Assembly: GCA_041987545.1 (NCBI GenBank) | Contig: JBHIWH010000003.1 | Location: forward strand, 403,328-467,327 | DNA from: JAJRXR01 sp041987545 | GTDB taxonomy: Bacteria; Planctomycetota; Phycisphaerae; Phycisphaerales; UBA1924 | DNA length: 64,000 nucleotides | Direction: 5' to 3' | Shown here: piece by piece, positions 42,192 to 51,194 of the stretch | Numbering within the stretch: position 1 is the first letter of the stretch | Layout: each line of letters starts with the position of its first letter | The notes under the pieces: model-generated | Told to the model about the DNA's origin: nothing | What the model saw: the letters and a program-made list of their open reading frames with translations, nothing else | Databases searched by the model: none | Made by a program: the position numbers and the translations under genes

Positions 42192-44303
42192 TCAGCTCCC
42201 GCGGATCGTCATCACCCAGACACGCAGAACCTCGGCGATGCTCCACGCCTGCGCGGGGCACCCGTCCGGCCGCTGCGGCGCGCGCTCGTCCCCCTCCCCG
42301 TCAAAGATCTCGGGAAGCTGACCCGGCGACCACCCGTCCTCGAGCCAGCGGACGAGGGGCGCCAACGCGCGCCGGGCCTCGGCCCGCGACTCAGCCGAGA
42401 ACGCGCCCACCCGCATGACCGCCTCGGCGTAGGGCCCGATCAGCCAGGGCCACGCCGTCCCGTTGTGGTACGCCGCGTCCCGCTCGAACAGGCTCCCCTC
42501 GTACCGCCCGCGGTACGGCGAGCCCGGGTCCGCCGCCGAGCCCGACCCCGGATCGCCCGCGCGGGCGAGCGTCCGCAGCCCGAAGGGCGTGAGCAGCTCG
42601 CGCCGGACCTCGTCGAGCACACGCCGTGACTGCTCGGCGTCCAGGGGCGAGTGGGGGAGGCTGGCCGCGAACACCTGGTTCGGGCGGACGCCCCCGGACG
42701 GCGCCCAGCCCAGGGGCCCCGGCGTCCTGTGGTCGATCAGCCCGCCCTCGAACGTCACGAACGCCGCCCGGAACGAATCACGCACACGGTCGGCCAGCGC
42801 GGCGCACTCGCCCGCCCGGGTCGCGTCATCCCCGCGGAGCGAGCCGGCGAGCCAGCGCAACGCGTTGTACCAGAGCGCGTTGATCTCGACGGCCTTGCCG
42901 TGCCGGGGCGTGAAGGTCACGCCGTCGCGCTGCGCATCCATCCAGGTCAGCTGCGTGCCCGCGTCGCCGGCGAAGACGAGCCCGTCGTGGTCGATGCCGA
43001 TGCCGTGGTCCGTGCCCGCCCGGTACGCCTCGACGATCTCCACGCACGCGGGCAGCAGCTCGCCCGCGAACGTGCGCCCGTCCCCGCCCGCCGCCAGGTA
43101 CTCATGGGCGGCGTGCACGAACCACAGGGGCGCGTCCACCGTGTTGTAGTGCGCGGGCGCGTCATAGTCGTCGAACCGGTTGGGGATCAGGCCCCGACGC
43201 AGCGCGCCCGCGAACGTCCGCAGCACGTCCAGGGCCTCGCCCAGCCGCCCCGTGACCAGCAGCAGGCCCGGCAGCGAGATCATCGAGTCACGCCCCCAGT
43301 CGGCGAACCACGGGTACCCCGCGATCACGCTCACGCCGCTGCTGCGCGCGACGACGAACTCGTCGCCCGCCAGCGCCAGCCTCGCGATCGGGGCGGCGGC
43401 CTCCGCGTCGGCCCGGTCCACGCCAGCCAGATCCAGCGACCGCTCGACGAGGGCGGTGTCGCGCTCGGCCTGCGCCGACTCGTCGGCGTCGGCGTCCGGC
43501 CTCGGACCATCGTCGGCCGCGGCGAGCAGCTCGACCGAGCCGCCCGGCGCCAGTTCGGCGCACACGATCGCCGGCGCGTGCAGGTCCTCGACGGCCTCGA
43601 GCCCCCTTCGGATTTCCCACGCGTGCTCGATCGACCGCCACCGCTCGTCCCCGGGGCTCACCTCGGCGCCGGGCGCCCACAGCCGCAGATCGACCGGGCC
43701 GTCCTCGATGCGGACCTCTTCGTCCGCGTGCTCGACATGAAACCTCTCTCCCGGGTCGGCGCCCTCGTCGAGCCTGTGGAACCCCCGCATCGCGACCAGC
43801 GGGCGCAACTCGAGCCGGCAGGACGCCCCGCGGGTCTCGTACCGCACGGCGACCGCCTGGCGCCCGCGCAGCAGACGCACCCGCTTGCGGACCTCCAGCG
43901 GCCCGCCCGGGCCCGCGTCGATGCGGTACGTCCACTCGCACGAGCCGCGCCCGTGCTCGAAGCGGGCGAGCCTGGGATCCCAGACCGCCCGCTCGGTCGA
44001 GCCGGCGAAGTGGAACGGGGTCAGGTGCTCGCGCCGCTCGGCGCCGTCGTCGCCCGGCAGGATGACTGTCTCGTGGATCGCCGCGAGCGTGACGATGCGC
44101 TCGACGGGCGGCCGCGCCGCGGCGACCAGCAGCCCGTGGTACCGGCGCGTCGGCACGCCCAGCACCGACCCCATCGCGTACCCGCCGACCCCGTTGGTCA
44201 GCGTCCACTCCGTCCACAAGGGCCCAGGCGCGCCGGCGTCGCCCGCCGGTCGCCGGGCGATGAGCGGGGGCAGGACGTCGGCGTGGGCGGGCGCGCTCGT
44301 CAT
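42192..44303 (-). CDS. Glycogen debranching enzyme / amylo-alpha-1,6-glucosidase
   Basis: A 703-residue protein. The N-terminal domain (about 30-230) begins EWTLTNGVGGYAMGSVLGV and RRYHGLLVAA, the hallmark of this family's N-domain. The C-terminal (alpha/alpha)6 catalytic domain (about 300-700) shows WFADWGRDSMISLPGLLL, IPNRFDDYDAPAHYNTVDA and LWFVHAAHEYL. It hydrolyses alpha-1,6 branches of glycogen. It converges with the small membrane genes, with one base between stop codons. Confidence 0.93.
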   Translation of the reverse strand: MTSAPAHADVLPPLIARRPAGDAGAPGPLWTEWTLTNGVGGYAMGSVLGVPTRRYHGLLVAAARPPVERIVTLAAIHETVILPGDDGAERREHLTPFHFAGSTERAVWDPRLARFEHGRGSCEWTYRIDAGPGGPLEVRKRVRLLRGRQAVAVRYETRGASCRLELRPLVAMRGFHRLDEGADPGERFHVEHADEEVRIEDGPVDLRLWAPGAEVSPGDERWRSIEHAWEIRRGLEAVEDLHAPAIVCAELAPGGSVELLAAADDGPRPDADADESAQAERDTALVERSLDLAGVDRADAEAAAPIARLALAGDEFVVARSSGVSVIAGYPWFADWGRDSMISLPGLLLVTGRLGEALDVLRTFAGALRRGLIPNRFDDYDAPAHYNTVDAPLWFVHAAHEYLAAGGDGRTFAGELLPACVEIVEAYRAGTDHGIGIDHDGLVFAGDAGTQLTWMDAQRDGVTFTPRHGKAVEINALWYNALRWLAGSLRGDDATRAGECAALADRVRDSFRAAFVTFEGGLIDHRTPGPLGWAPSGGVRPNQVFAASLPHSPLDAEQSRRVLDEVRRELLTPFGLRTLARAGDPGSGSAADPGSPYRGRYEGSLFERDAAYHNGTAWPWLIGPYAEAVMRVGAFSAESRAEARRALAPLVRWLEDGWSPGQLPEIFDGEGDERAPQRPDGCPAQAWSIAEVLRVWVMTIRGS

Positions 44304-44392
44304 CGCGTGCAGACTAGGGCCTCGGGCGCGGGCGTGGACGCGGGCCGGGCCCGCCAGCTTGACACCCCGCGGAGCCCCTGCGACACTCTCTC

Positions 44393-46042
44393 ATGGCGAC
44401 CCTCCCCGACACGCGTCCCGCGTCCCAGCCCCAGTCACAGCCCAAGTCCCAGACCAGCACCCAGGCCGGTTCCTCGACCAGCCCCGCGGTCTCTTCCGCG
44501 CCCCGGGGGCGATCGATGCAGACACCACCCACGCCCAAGATCGTCGCCGACGGCGTCACGTTCGACGACGTCCTCCTCCTGCCGGCGCGATCGGCCGTCA
44601 TGCCCGCCGACGCCGACGTCTCCACCCGCCTCACCACCACCATCCGCCTGAACACGCCCCTCGTGTCCGCCCCCATGGACACGGTCACCGAGTCCGCCCT
44701 GGCCATCGCCCTGGCCCAGGAGGGCGGGATCGGGATCATCCACAAGAACATGCCCGTCGAGGCCCAGGCCCGCGAGGTCGCCAAGGTCAAGCGGTCGGCC
44801 AACGGCGTCATCACCGACCCGGTCACCCTCGGCCCCGACGACACCGTCGCCCGCGCCCGCCAGCTCATGCGCGAGCACAACGTCTCGGGCTTCCCCGTCA
44901 CCGAGGACGGCGCCCACGAGCTCCGCTCCAAGGGCAAACTCCTGGGCATCCTGACCCGGCGCGACCTCAAGTTCGTCGAGGACGAGGCGACCCGCATCAG
45001 GGACGTCATGACCGGCGAGGGGCTCATCACCGGCGCGCCCGACACGTCCCTCGAGCAGGCCGAGACGGTCCTGTCGCGCAACAAGGTCGAGAAGCTGCTG
45101 CTCTGCGACGATAAGGGGAACCTCGCGGGCCTGATCACGATGCGCGACATCGAGCGGGCCAGCCGGTTCCCGAGCGCGTGCGTCGACGCCCGCGGGCGTC
45201 TGCGGTGCGGCGCCGCCATCGGCCCCGGGCAGATGGACCGGCTGGACGCTCTGCTCGCCGCCGAGGTGGACGTCGTCGTCGTGGACACCGCGCACGGGCA
45301 CTCGGAGAACGTCATCAACGCCGTCCGCCAGATCAAGGAGCGGCACGCGATCGACGTGATCGCGGGCAACATCGCGACCGCCCAGGCGGCGATCGACCTT
45401 GTGGAGGCGGGCGCCGACGCGGTCAAGGTCGGCATCGGGCCCGGGTCGATCTGCACGACGCGGGTCGTGACGGGCGTGGGCGTGCCGCAGATCACCGCCG
45501 TCATGAACGTCGTCGAGGGCGTCCGGGCCTCGGGCCGCGACGTCCCGGTCATCGCCGACGGCGGCGTGCGGCTGTCGGGCGACATCGCCAAGGCGATCGC
45601 CGCCGGCGCCGACTCGGTCATGATGGGCTCCCTGTTCGCCGGCCTCGACGAGTCGCCGGGCGAGCTTGTCATCTCCGGCGGGCGCCGATTCAAGGCCTAC
45701 CGGGGCATGGGCTCGGAGGGCGCGATGAACGCGGGCAGCGCCGACCGGTACCGCCAGGCGGACAAGGTCGACGAGCGCACGGGCCGGGCCAAGGCCAAGT
45801 TCGTGCCCGAGGGCGTCGAGGGGCTGGTGCCGTACCGCGGCTCGCTGGCCGAGTTCGTCTACCAGCTCGTCGGAGGCCTGCGGGCCTCGATGGGCTACTG
45901 CGGCCAGCCGACCATCGAGGCGATGCGCGAGCACGCCCGCTTCGTCCGCGTCTCGGGCGCGACCGTCGTCGAGAACCACCCGCACGACATCCGGATCACC
46001 AAGGAGTCGCCCAACTACTCCTGGGGGCACTCGGGCGAGTGA
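44393..46042 (+). CDS. guaB: IMP dehydrogenase
   Basis: It converts IMP to XMP with NAD+, the committed step of GMP synthesis. TFDDVLLLPARS marks the start of the barrel. Two CBS domains are inserted (about 135-250), the catalytic Cys354 lies in GPGSICTTR, and the flap GMGSEGAM and C-terminal VPYRGSLAEF follow. The frame begins with a 41-residue Gln/Ser/Thr-rich stretch that normal GuaB lacks; the Met at 44516 (MQTPPTPK, GGGGG upstream) would give the usual length of about 508 and may be the true start. Confidence 0.95.
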   Translation: MATLPDTRPASQPQSQPKSQTSTQAGSSTSPAVSSAPRGRSMQTPPTPKIVADGVTFDDVLLLPARSAVMPADADVSTRLTTTIRLNTPLVSAPMDTVTESALAIALAQEGGIGIIHKNMPVEAQAREVAKVKRSANGVITDPVTLGPDDTVARARQLMREHNVSGFPVTEDGAHELRSKGKLLGILTRRDLKFVEDEATRIRDVMTGEGLITGAPDTSLEQAETVLSRNKVEKLLLCDDKGNLAGLITMRDIERASRFPSACVDARGRLRCGAAIGPGQMDRLDALLAAEVDVVVVDTAHGHSENVINAVRQIKERHAIDVIAGNIATAQAAIDLVEAGADAVKVGIGPGSICTTRVVTGVGVPQITAVMNVVEGVRASGRDVPVIADGGVRLSGDIAKAIAAGADSVMMGSLFAGLDESPGELVISGGRRFKAYRGMGSEGAMNAGSADRYRQADKVDERTGRAKAKFVPEGVEGLVPYRGSLAEFVYQLVGGLRASMGYCGQPTIEAMREHARFVRVSGATVVENHPHDIRITKESPNYSWGHSGE

Positions 46043-46100
46043 GGCGGACTCGTCGTCGGCCGGTCTCCGACGCCTCTCCAGACCGTCCCGCAGGCACACC

Positions 46101-46997
46101 ATGATCCCCGGCCCCGTCAGGACGCTGATCCGTGTCGTGCGACGCACGCCCTCGTGGGAGAGTGTCCAGGCGGACCCGGACCTGCCGAGCGATGTGTACG
46201 GGCACGACGACGAGTCCGTCGCGCTCCCCCGGATCCCGCCGGGCGCGGCCGACGTCCCCAGCTCCCTCGCCTTCTCGCTGTACAAGTCGGGCAGCACGCT
46301 CCTGCAGCTCATCCTCAACGCGCTGGCCCCGAAGGCCGGCGTCTCGATGGTCCCCCTCGAGTCCATGCTCTGGGACCGGGGCGTGAGCCCGGAGCAGACC
46401 CCGCCCGAGGTCGCCCGGGTGTTCAGGCCCCGCTCGTGCTGCTACGGCGTGTTCCGCTCGTTCCCCTGGCGGTACGAGATCCCGATCCTCGCGGACTCGC
46501 CCTGCATCCTGCTCGTCCGCGACCCGCGGGACGCGCTCGTGTCGCACTACTTCTCGGTCGCCAACAGCCACCCCGAGCCCAAGGACGCGCCCGAGGAGAT
46601 CAGGCGGGGCATGCTCGCCGAGCGGGACCGCGTGGGCGCCAGCCCGATCGATGAGCACGTGCTCGCCAACGCCGAGTTCTTCAATCACTGGCACGAGGGG
46701 TACGCCCGGGGCCTGCCCCCGGCCCCGCGGACGCGCGTCTTCCGATACGAGGACGTCGTCTTCGAGAAGCGGGCCTGGGTGGACGAGCTGTGCGAGACGC
46801 TCGGCTGGGACGTTCCGCCCAAGGCCCGGCGCCGGATCGCCGACGCGTTCGACCTCCGCCCGAAGAAGGAGCGCCCGGACGAGCACATCCGCCGCGTCAC
46901 CCCGGGCGACCACCGGGAGAAGCTCCGGCCCGACACGATCGAGGCGCTCAACCAGCGCCTCGCGCCCGTCCTGGACCGCTACGGCTACGAGCGCTGA
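46101..46997 (+). CDS. Sulfotransferase domain protein
   Basis: A 298-residue protein. SLYKSGSTLLQLILNAL is the PAPS 5'-phosphosulfate loop and CILLVRDPRDALVSHYFS the 3'-phosphate-binding motif of the sulfotransferase superfamily. It transfers sulfate from PAPS to an unknown acceptor, such as a glycan or lipid. There is no signal peptide, so it is probably cytoplasmic. 58 bases after guaB on the same strand. Confidence 0.88.
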   Translation: MIPGPVRTLIRVVRRTPSWESVQADPDLPSDVYGHDDESVALPRIPPGAADVPSSLAFSLYKSGSTLLQLILNALAPKAGVSMVPLESMLWDRGVSPEQTPPEVARVFRPRSCCYGVFRSFPWRYEIPILADSPCILLVRDPRDALVSHYFSVANSHPEPKDAPEEIRRGMLAERDRVGASPIDEHVLANAEFFNHWHEGYARGLPPAPRTRVFRYEDVVFEKRAWVDELCETLGWDVPPKARRRIADAFDLRPKKERPDEHIRRVTPGDHREKLRPDTIEALNQRLAPVLDRYGYER

Positions 46998-47050
46998 TCC
47001 CCCGCCCCGACGTATCATCCGCCCGGACGCCCACCCCACAGGACACACGC

Positions 47051-47848
47051 ATGTTCCACTCCGGCAACCCGACCCTGCGCGACGAGGCCTTCGAGACCAC
47101 CCGCTGGGAGGACGCCGCCGACGCCCGCGACCGCCCCCGGGTGATGACCCTCACGGGCACGGTCAACGCGACCGCCGTCCTGCTCGCCCTCTGCGCGATC
47201 ACGGCGGTCACGCTCTGGCACTTCATCACCGCCAGCCCGAGCCCGGCGTTGCTGTACGGCTCGTGGCTCGGCGGGGGGCTGCTCGGTCTCGTGCTCGCGG
47301 TCGTGATCAGCTTCAAGCCGCGGACCGCGCCCTTCCTCGCGCCGGTCTACGCCGCCGCGGAGGGCGCGTTCCTCGCCGGATTCTCGTACTTCGTCGCCGC
47401 GACGTGGGTCCCGACCAAGACCGGCGAGCCGGACACGGGCCTGATCGCCCAGGCCGTCGGCCTCACGTTCGCCATCTTCGCCGGCATGCTCGTCGCCTAC
47501 TGGGCCCGCCTCATCCGCATCGGGCCCGTCTTCGCCAAGGTCATGATGACCGCTCTGATCGGGCTCGTGCTCTACGCGCTGGGGCTCTTCCTGCTCAACG
47601 GCCTGGGCGGCCTGGGCCTGCCCAACCTCTTCTGGAGCAGCTCGCCCCTGGGCATCGGCTTCTCCGTCCTCTGTCTGGGCCTCGCCTCGCTCTTCCTCGT
47701 CCTCGACTTCCAGTTCATCGAGGAGTCCGTGCAGAACGGCGCGCCCAAGCACATGGAGTGGTACGGCGCCTTCGGCCTGCTCGTCACCCTCGTCTGGATC
47801 TACGTCGAGGTCCTCCGCCTGCTCGCCAAGCTCCGGTCGGGCGACTGA
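47051..47848 (+). CDS. Bax inhibitor-1/YccA family membrane protein
   Basis: A 265-residue protein. The N-terminal FHSGNPTLRDEAFE is typical of the YccA-like branch, and seven hydrophobic helices span about residue 35 to the end. The conserved QFIEESVQNGAPKHMEWYGAFG near the C-terminus matches the family's acidic pair before the last helix. Members are pH-sensitive calcium leak channels or modulators of membrane proteases. Converges with the phytase-like gene. Confidence 0.9.
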   Translation: MFHSGNPTLRDEAFETTRWEDAADARDRPRVMTLTGTVNATAVLLALCAITAVTLWHFITASPSPALLYGSWLGGGLLGLVLAVVISFKPRTAPFLAPVYAAAEGAFLAGFSYFVAATWVPTKTGEPDTGLIAQAVGLTFAIFAGMLVAYWARLIRIGPVFAKVMMTALIGLVLYALGLFLLNGLGGLGLPNLFWSSSPLGIGFSVLCLGLASLFLVLDFQFIEESVQNGAPKHMEWYGAFGLLVTLVWIYVEVLRLLAKLRSGD

Positions 47849-47862
47849 CCCGCCGGGTTGAC

Positions 47863-49020
47863 TCAGTCGCGGGGCGCGGGCGGCGGGGCGGCGCCCTCGC
47901 CCGTCAGCCGCAGGAGCGTGAACCGGGCCGCGTTGGCCGGGTCCGTGTCCCCGTCGGAGACCAGGATCAGCAGCCGCCCGCCCTCGACCGCGGGCCCGAA
48001 ACAGAACCCCTCGTAGTTGGCGGTCGGCACGCCCAGCTCGCTGAAGGTCGCGATGAGCGTCTTGCGCACGGGCGTCGTCTCGGCGCTCAGCGCGTCCACC
48101 CCCGAGACGTCGTCGGCGCCCTGGGTCTCGACCAGGTACAGCCGCCCGTCGAACCCGCCCTCGCCGTCCTCGTCCCGCTCCAGCGCCAGCATCCGCCCGC
48201 GCTCGAGCGCGACCAGCTCCACCAGCCCCAGCTGCAGCGGGTCGTCGCGCAGCGTCGGCGGGCCCAGTTCGTAGGCAAACACGCCGGCCACGGAGCGCTC
48301 GGCCAGATCGACCTCGATAATCCGGACCAGGCCGGTCGGCTCGTCCTGGGCCAGCGGCTCCTCGTTGGCGGTGTACGCCCACGCCCGGTCGGGGGTCACG
48401 CCGAGGGCCTCGAAGCCCCGGTTGTGCCGGATGCCCCGGTCGGCGGTCGGGTCGAACTCGGGCGGCGTCAGGTCCAGCGACGCGCCGCCCTCGAGCTGGT
48501 CGAACAGGTACAGCCGCGGCCCGAGCCCGCTCATCGCGTACCCCTCGCTCGCGACCAGGAACTGCCGCGACCGATTCTCCTCGCCGATCAGGCGGATCGA
48601 CTCGGGGTCGATGATGTTCTGCTCGAACATCTGCCCGTCGCTACGAAGGAACGGGTGCAGGTCGATCCGCCCGACGCCCCGCAGCCGCGGCTCGCGCGTC
48701 GCGGGGTCGGCGCGGAAGTCGATCCGCAGGAACCCGTACCGCGGCGGCCCGTCCTTGCCCCGGTCGTCGCTGACGACCATGTACCACCCGCGGGGCAGCG
48801 CCTCGATCCCGCTCAGCTCCGTCGCGGGCCAGTCGGCGTGCTCGCCCCGCGTCCAGTCGGGCGTGATCGTGGTCGAGTCCAGGAACTCGACCGTCCACGC
48901 CGGGCTCTCGCCGGCGCCCGGCGCCGCGCCCTCCGGGCCCGCGCCGATCAGCAACATCGTCGAGACGATCACTCCACCGATCATCGCGGTCCTCCCTCTC
49001 CGGTCCGCCCGATCATTCAC
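47863..49020 (-). CDS. Secreted esterase-like-phytase family protein
   Basis: A 385-residue protein with an N-terminal signal sequence (MIGGVIVSTMLLIGAG). The body (ELSGIEALPRGWYMVVSDDR, IDPESIRLIG, NRGFEALGVTPD) follows the pattern of the family called esterase-like activity of phytase, a beta-propeller fold. The ATG start overlaps the ychF stop by four bases, so it is translated with ychF. Substrate unknown. Confidence 0.82.
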   Translation of the reverse strand: MNDRADRRGRTAMIGGVIVSTMLLIGAGPEGAAPGAGESPAWTVEFLDSTTITPDWTRGEHADWPATELSGIEALPRGWYMVVSDDRGKDGPPRYGFLRIDFRADPATREPRLRGVGRIDLHPFLRSDGQMFEQNIIDPESIRLIGEENRSRQFLVASEGYAMSGLGPRLYLFDQLEGGASLDLTPPEFDPTADRGIRHNRGFEALGVTPDRAWAYTANEEPLAQDEPTGLVRIIEVDLAERSVAGVFAYELGPPTLRDDPLQLGLVELVALERGRMLALERDEDGEGGFDGRLYLVETQGADDVSGVDALSAETTPVRKTLIATFSELGVPTANYEGFCFGPAVEGGRLLILVSDGDTDPANAARFTLLRLTGEGAAPPPAPRD

Positions 49021-50120
49021 ACGTTGAAGAGGAAGTGGCAGACGTCCGCGTCCCGCATGACGTATTCCTTGCCCTCAACCCGCATCCGGCCCGCGTCCTT
49101 AATCGCCTTTTCACTCTTCAGCTCGACCAGGTCGCCCACCGAGTAGACCTCGACGCGGATGAACCCCCGCTCGAAGTCGGTGTGGATCACGCCCGCGGCC
49201 TGGGGCGCCCGGGTCCCAACGGGGATCGTCCACGCCCGGATCTCCTTGGGACCGGCCGTGAAAAAGCTCTGCAGGCCCAGCAGCTCGTACGCCCCCCGGG
49301 CCAGCTTGTTGAGCGCCGGTTCGTCCATGCCCATGTCGGAGAGCATCTCCCGCGTGTCCGCCTCGTCCAGCTCGGCCAGCTCCGACTCGATCTTGGCGCA
49401 CACCGGGATCATCACCGACCCCTCGGCCGCCGCGTGCTCGCGTACCCGCTGCGCTAGCGCCCCCTCGCCCATCGGGTCGTCCTCGTCCACGTTGGCGACG
49501 AACAGCACGGGCTTGGTCGTGATTAGCCCGAGCGATCTGAGCGCCGCCGCCTCGTCGGCGTTCTTGGGCTCGTACTTGCGCGCCGTCGCGCCGTCCTCCA
49601 TGAGTGGAGTCAGCGCCTTGATCACCGCGACCCTGGTCGCGGCGCCCGGCTCCTTGCCCCGGGCAGCCCGCTCGGCCTTGCCCAGCGCCCCCTCGAGCGT
49701 CTGCAGGTCCGCCAGGATCAGCTCGCTCTCGATCGTCTTGATGTCCCGGATGGGGTCGACCGAGCCCTCGACGTGCGTGATGTCCTCGCCGCCGGCGACC
49801 TTCTCGAAGCACCGGACGACCTGCACGATCGCGTCCACCTCGCGGATATGTGACAGGAACCGGTTGCCCAGCCCCTCGCCCTGCGACGCGCCCCGGACCA
49901 GGCCGGCGATGTCCACCAGACGAAGGCTCGCGGGGATGACCTTCTGAGTCTCGATGTGCTCGTTGATCGTCGCCAGGCGGTCGTCGGGCACGGGCACGAC
50001 GCCGACGTTGGGCTCGATCGTGGCGAACGGGTAGTTGGCGCTCAGGGCGCCGGCGGCGGTCAACGCGTTGAAAAGCGTGGACTTGCCGACGTTGGGCAGC
50101 CCGACGATGCCTGCTTCCAT
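49017..50120 (-). CDS. ychF: YchF/OLA1-type ATPase
   Basis: A 367-residue protein. MEAGIVGLPNVGKSTLFNAL gives the P-loop (8-15). VANVDEDD has the NxxE form in place of NKxD, which makes this GTPase-family member prefer ATP. A central coiled coil and C-terminal TGS domain (from about 280) complete it. The start is Met of MEAGIVG, the conserved beginning of the family. It associates with ribosomes and takes part in stress responses. Confidence 0.96.
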   Translation of the reverse strand: MEAGIVGLPNVGKSTLFNALTAAGALSANYPFATIEPNVGVVPVPDDRLATINEHIETQKVIPASLRLVDIAGLVRGASQGEGLGNRFLSHIREVDAIVQVVRCFEKVAGGEDITHVEGSVDPIRDIKTIESELILADLQTLEGALGKAERAARGKEPGAATRVAVIKALTPLMEDGATARKYEPKNADEAAALRSLGLITTKPVLFVANVDEDDPMGEGALAQRVREHAAAEGSVMIPVCAKIESELAELDEADTREMLSDMGMDEPALNKLARGAYELLGLQSFFTAGPKEIRAWTIPVGTRAPQAAGVIHTDFERGFIRVEVYSVGDLVELKSEKAIKDAGRMRVEGKEYVMRDADVCHFLFNV

Positions 50121-50196
50121 GGGGCTCGACTCCGGATCCGGACGCGACGGGCTCGGCCCCCGCAACGCACCGAGGTGGTGCGCGGGCCCAACGACG

Positions 50197-50242
50197 AAAA
50201 AACCCGGGCCGTGCCGCCCCGGAGAGCGACGCACGGCCCGGG
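50197..50242 (-). terminator. Rho-independent terminator of the carbonic anhydrase gene
   Basis: CCCGGGCCGTGC (50203-50214) pairs perfectly with GCACGGCCCGGG (50231-50242). AAAAAA at 50197-50202 reads as TTTTTT on the minus strand, directly after the stem. Confidence 0.9.
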
Positions 50243-50265
50243 CTCATGCCCTATCCGGCCCGGCG

Positions 50266-50991
50266 TTACTCTCCGAGCCAGTCCACGCGGCCCGAGTCCA
50301 GATCGTAGACGCCGCCGACGATCAGGAGCTGGCCCGAGTCCACGCGACCCCGCAGCACGTCGCTCCGATCGAGGATGTCCCGGATCGTCTGGCGGACGTT
50401 CGCCTCCACGACCGCGTCCACGAACGCCGTGTTGGAGCTGTCCGCCACGCCCGGGATGCCCCGGCGCCTCGCGGTCTCGATCGCGGGCTCGATGTTGTCC
50501 AGGGTGGCGGTCAGGTTGCCGAGCTCGGCCCCGTCGACGGCGCCCATGACCGCGCCGCACGCCGAGTGCCCCAGCACCACGATCACCTTCGAGCCCGCGA
50601 CCGCCGTCGCGAACTCCATGCTCCCGAGCATGTCGGTGTTCTCGAAGTTGCCCGCGACGCGGCCCACGAACAGGTCACCGATGCCCATGTCGAACGCCGC
50701 CTCGGGGATCACCCGCGAGTCCAGGCAGCTGAGGACGACCGCCAGGGGGTACTGGCCCGACGCCGACTGGCGGACCTGGGCGCGGTAGTCCTGGGGGGTC
50801 AGTTCTCCCGCGACGAACCGCTCGTTGCCCTTCTTCATCTTGGCGAGGATGTCCCGCGGCGTCATGTCCGCCCGCGTCTCGGCCGTGACGACCGTCTTCC
50901 GGGCCACGTCCCGCCGCTCACCGGTGAAGCCGCACGCGGCCCCGACCATGAGCGTTCCGCAAAGACCCGTTACCAGACCGAGGCGGTTCAT
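50266..50991 (-). CDS. Exported beta-carbonic anhydrase
   Basis: A 241-residue protein. The zinc ligands Cys89 (CLDSR), His142 and Cys145 (GHSACGAVMG) and the Asp91/Arg93 pair are all present. The first 20 residues are a signal-like hydrophobic stretch ending AAC20-G, which could be a weak lipobox, so the enzyme is probably periplasmic or a lipoprotein. It interconverts CO2 and bicarbonate. Confidence 0.92.
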   Translation of the reverse strand: MNRLGLVTGLCGTLMVGAACGFTGERRDVARKTVVTAETRADMTPRDILAKMKKGNERFVAGELTPQDYRAQVRQSASGQYPLAVVLSCLDSRVIPEAAFDMGIGDLFVGRVAGNFENTDMLGSMEFATAVAGSKVIVVLGHSACGAVMGAVDGAELGNLTATLDNIEPAIETARRRGIPGVADSSNTAFVDAVVEANVRQTIRDILDRSDVLRGRVDSGQLLIVGGVYDLDSGRVDWLGE

Positions 50992-51194
50992 CTCGACATT
51001 CCTTTCGTGCGCGGCGGGCTCGCCGCTCTGCCGGCGGCTCTGCCGCCGAGTGGTCTACTTCCAGCGCGCGGCGACCGCGCCGCGTCGTGTCGCGACCGCT
51101 TTCGACCGCTCTCTCGGGCCGGATTCACGTTCGAAGGAAATAGTCCAGGGCGGCCTCGGGCGGGCTGACAGACCGGAACCGCCTCCCGCCGGGC

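Noticed and set aside
42651..44651. A 666-codon + strand frame
   Set aside because: Antisense to the debranching enzyme, whose motifs are unmistakable.
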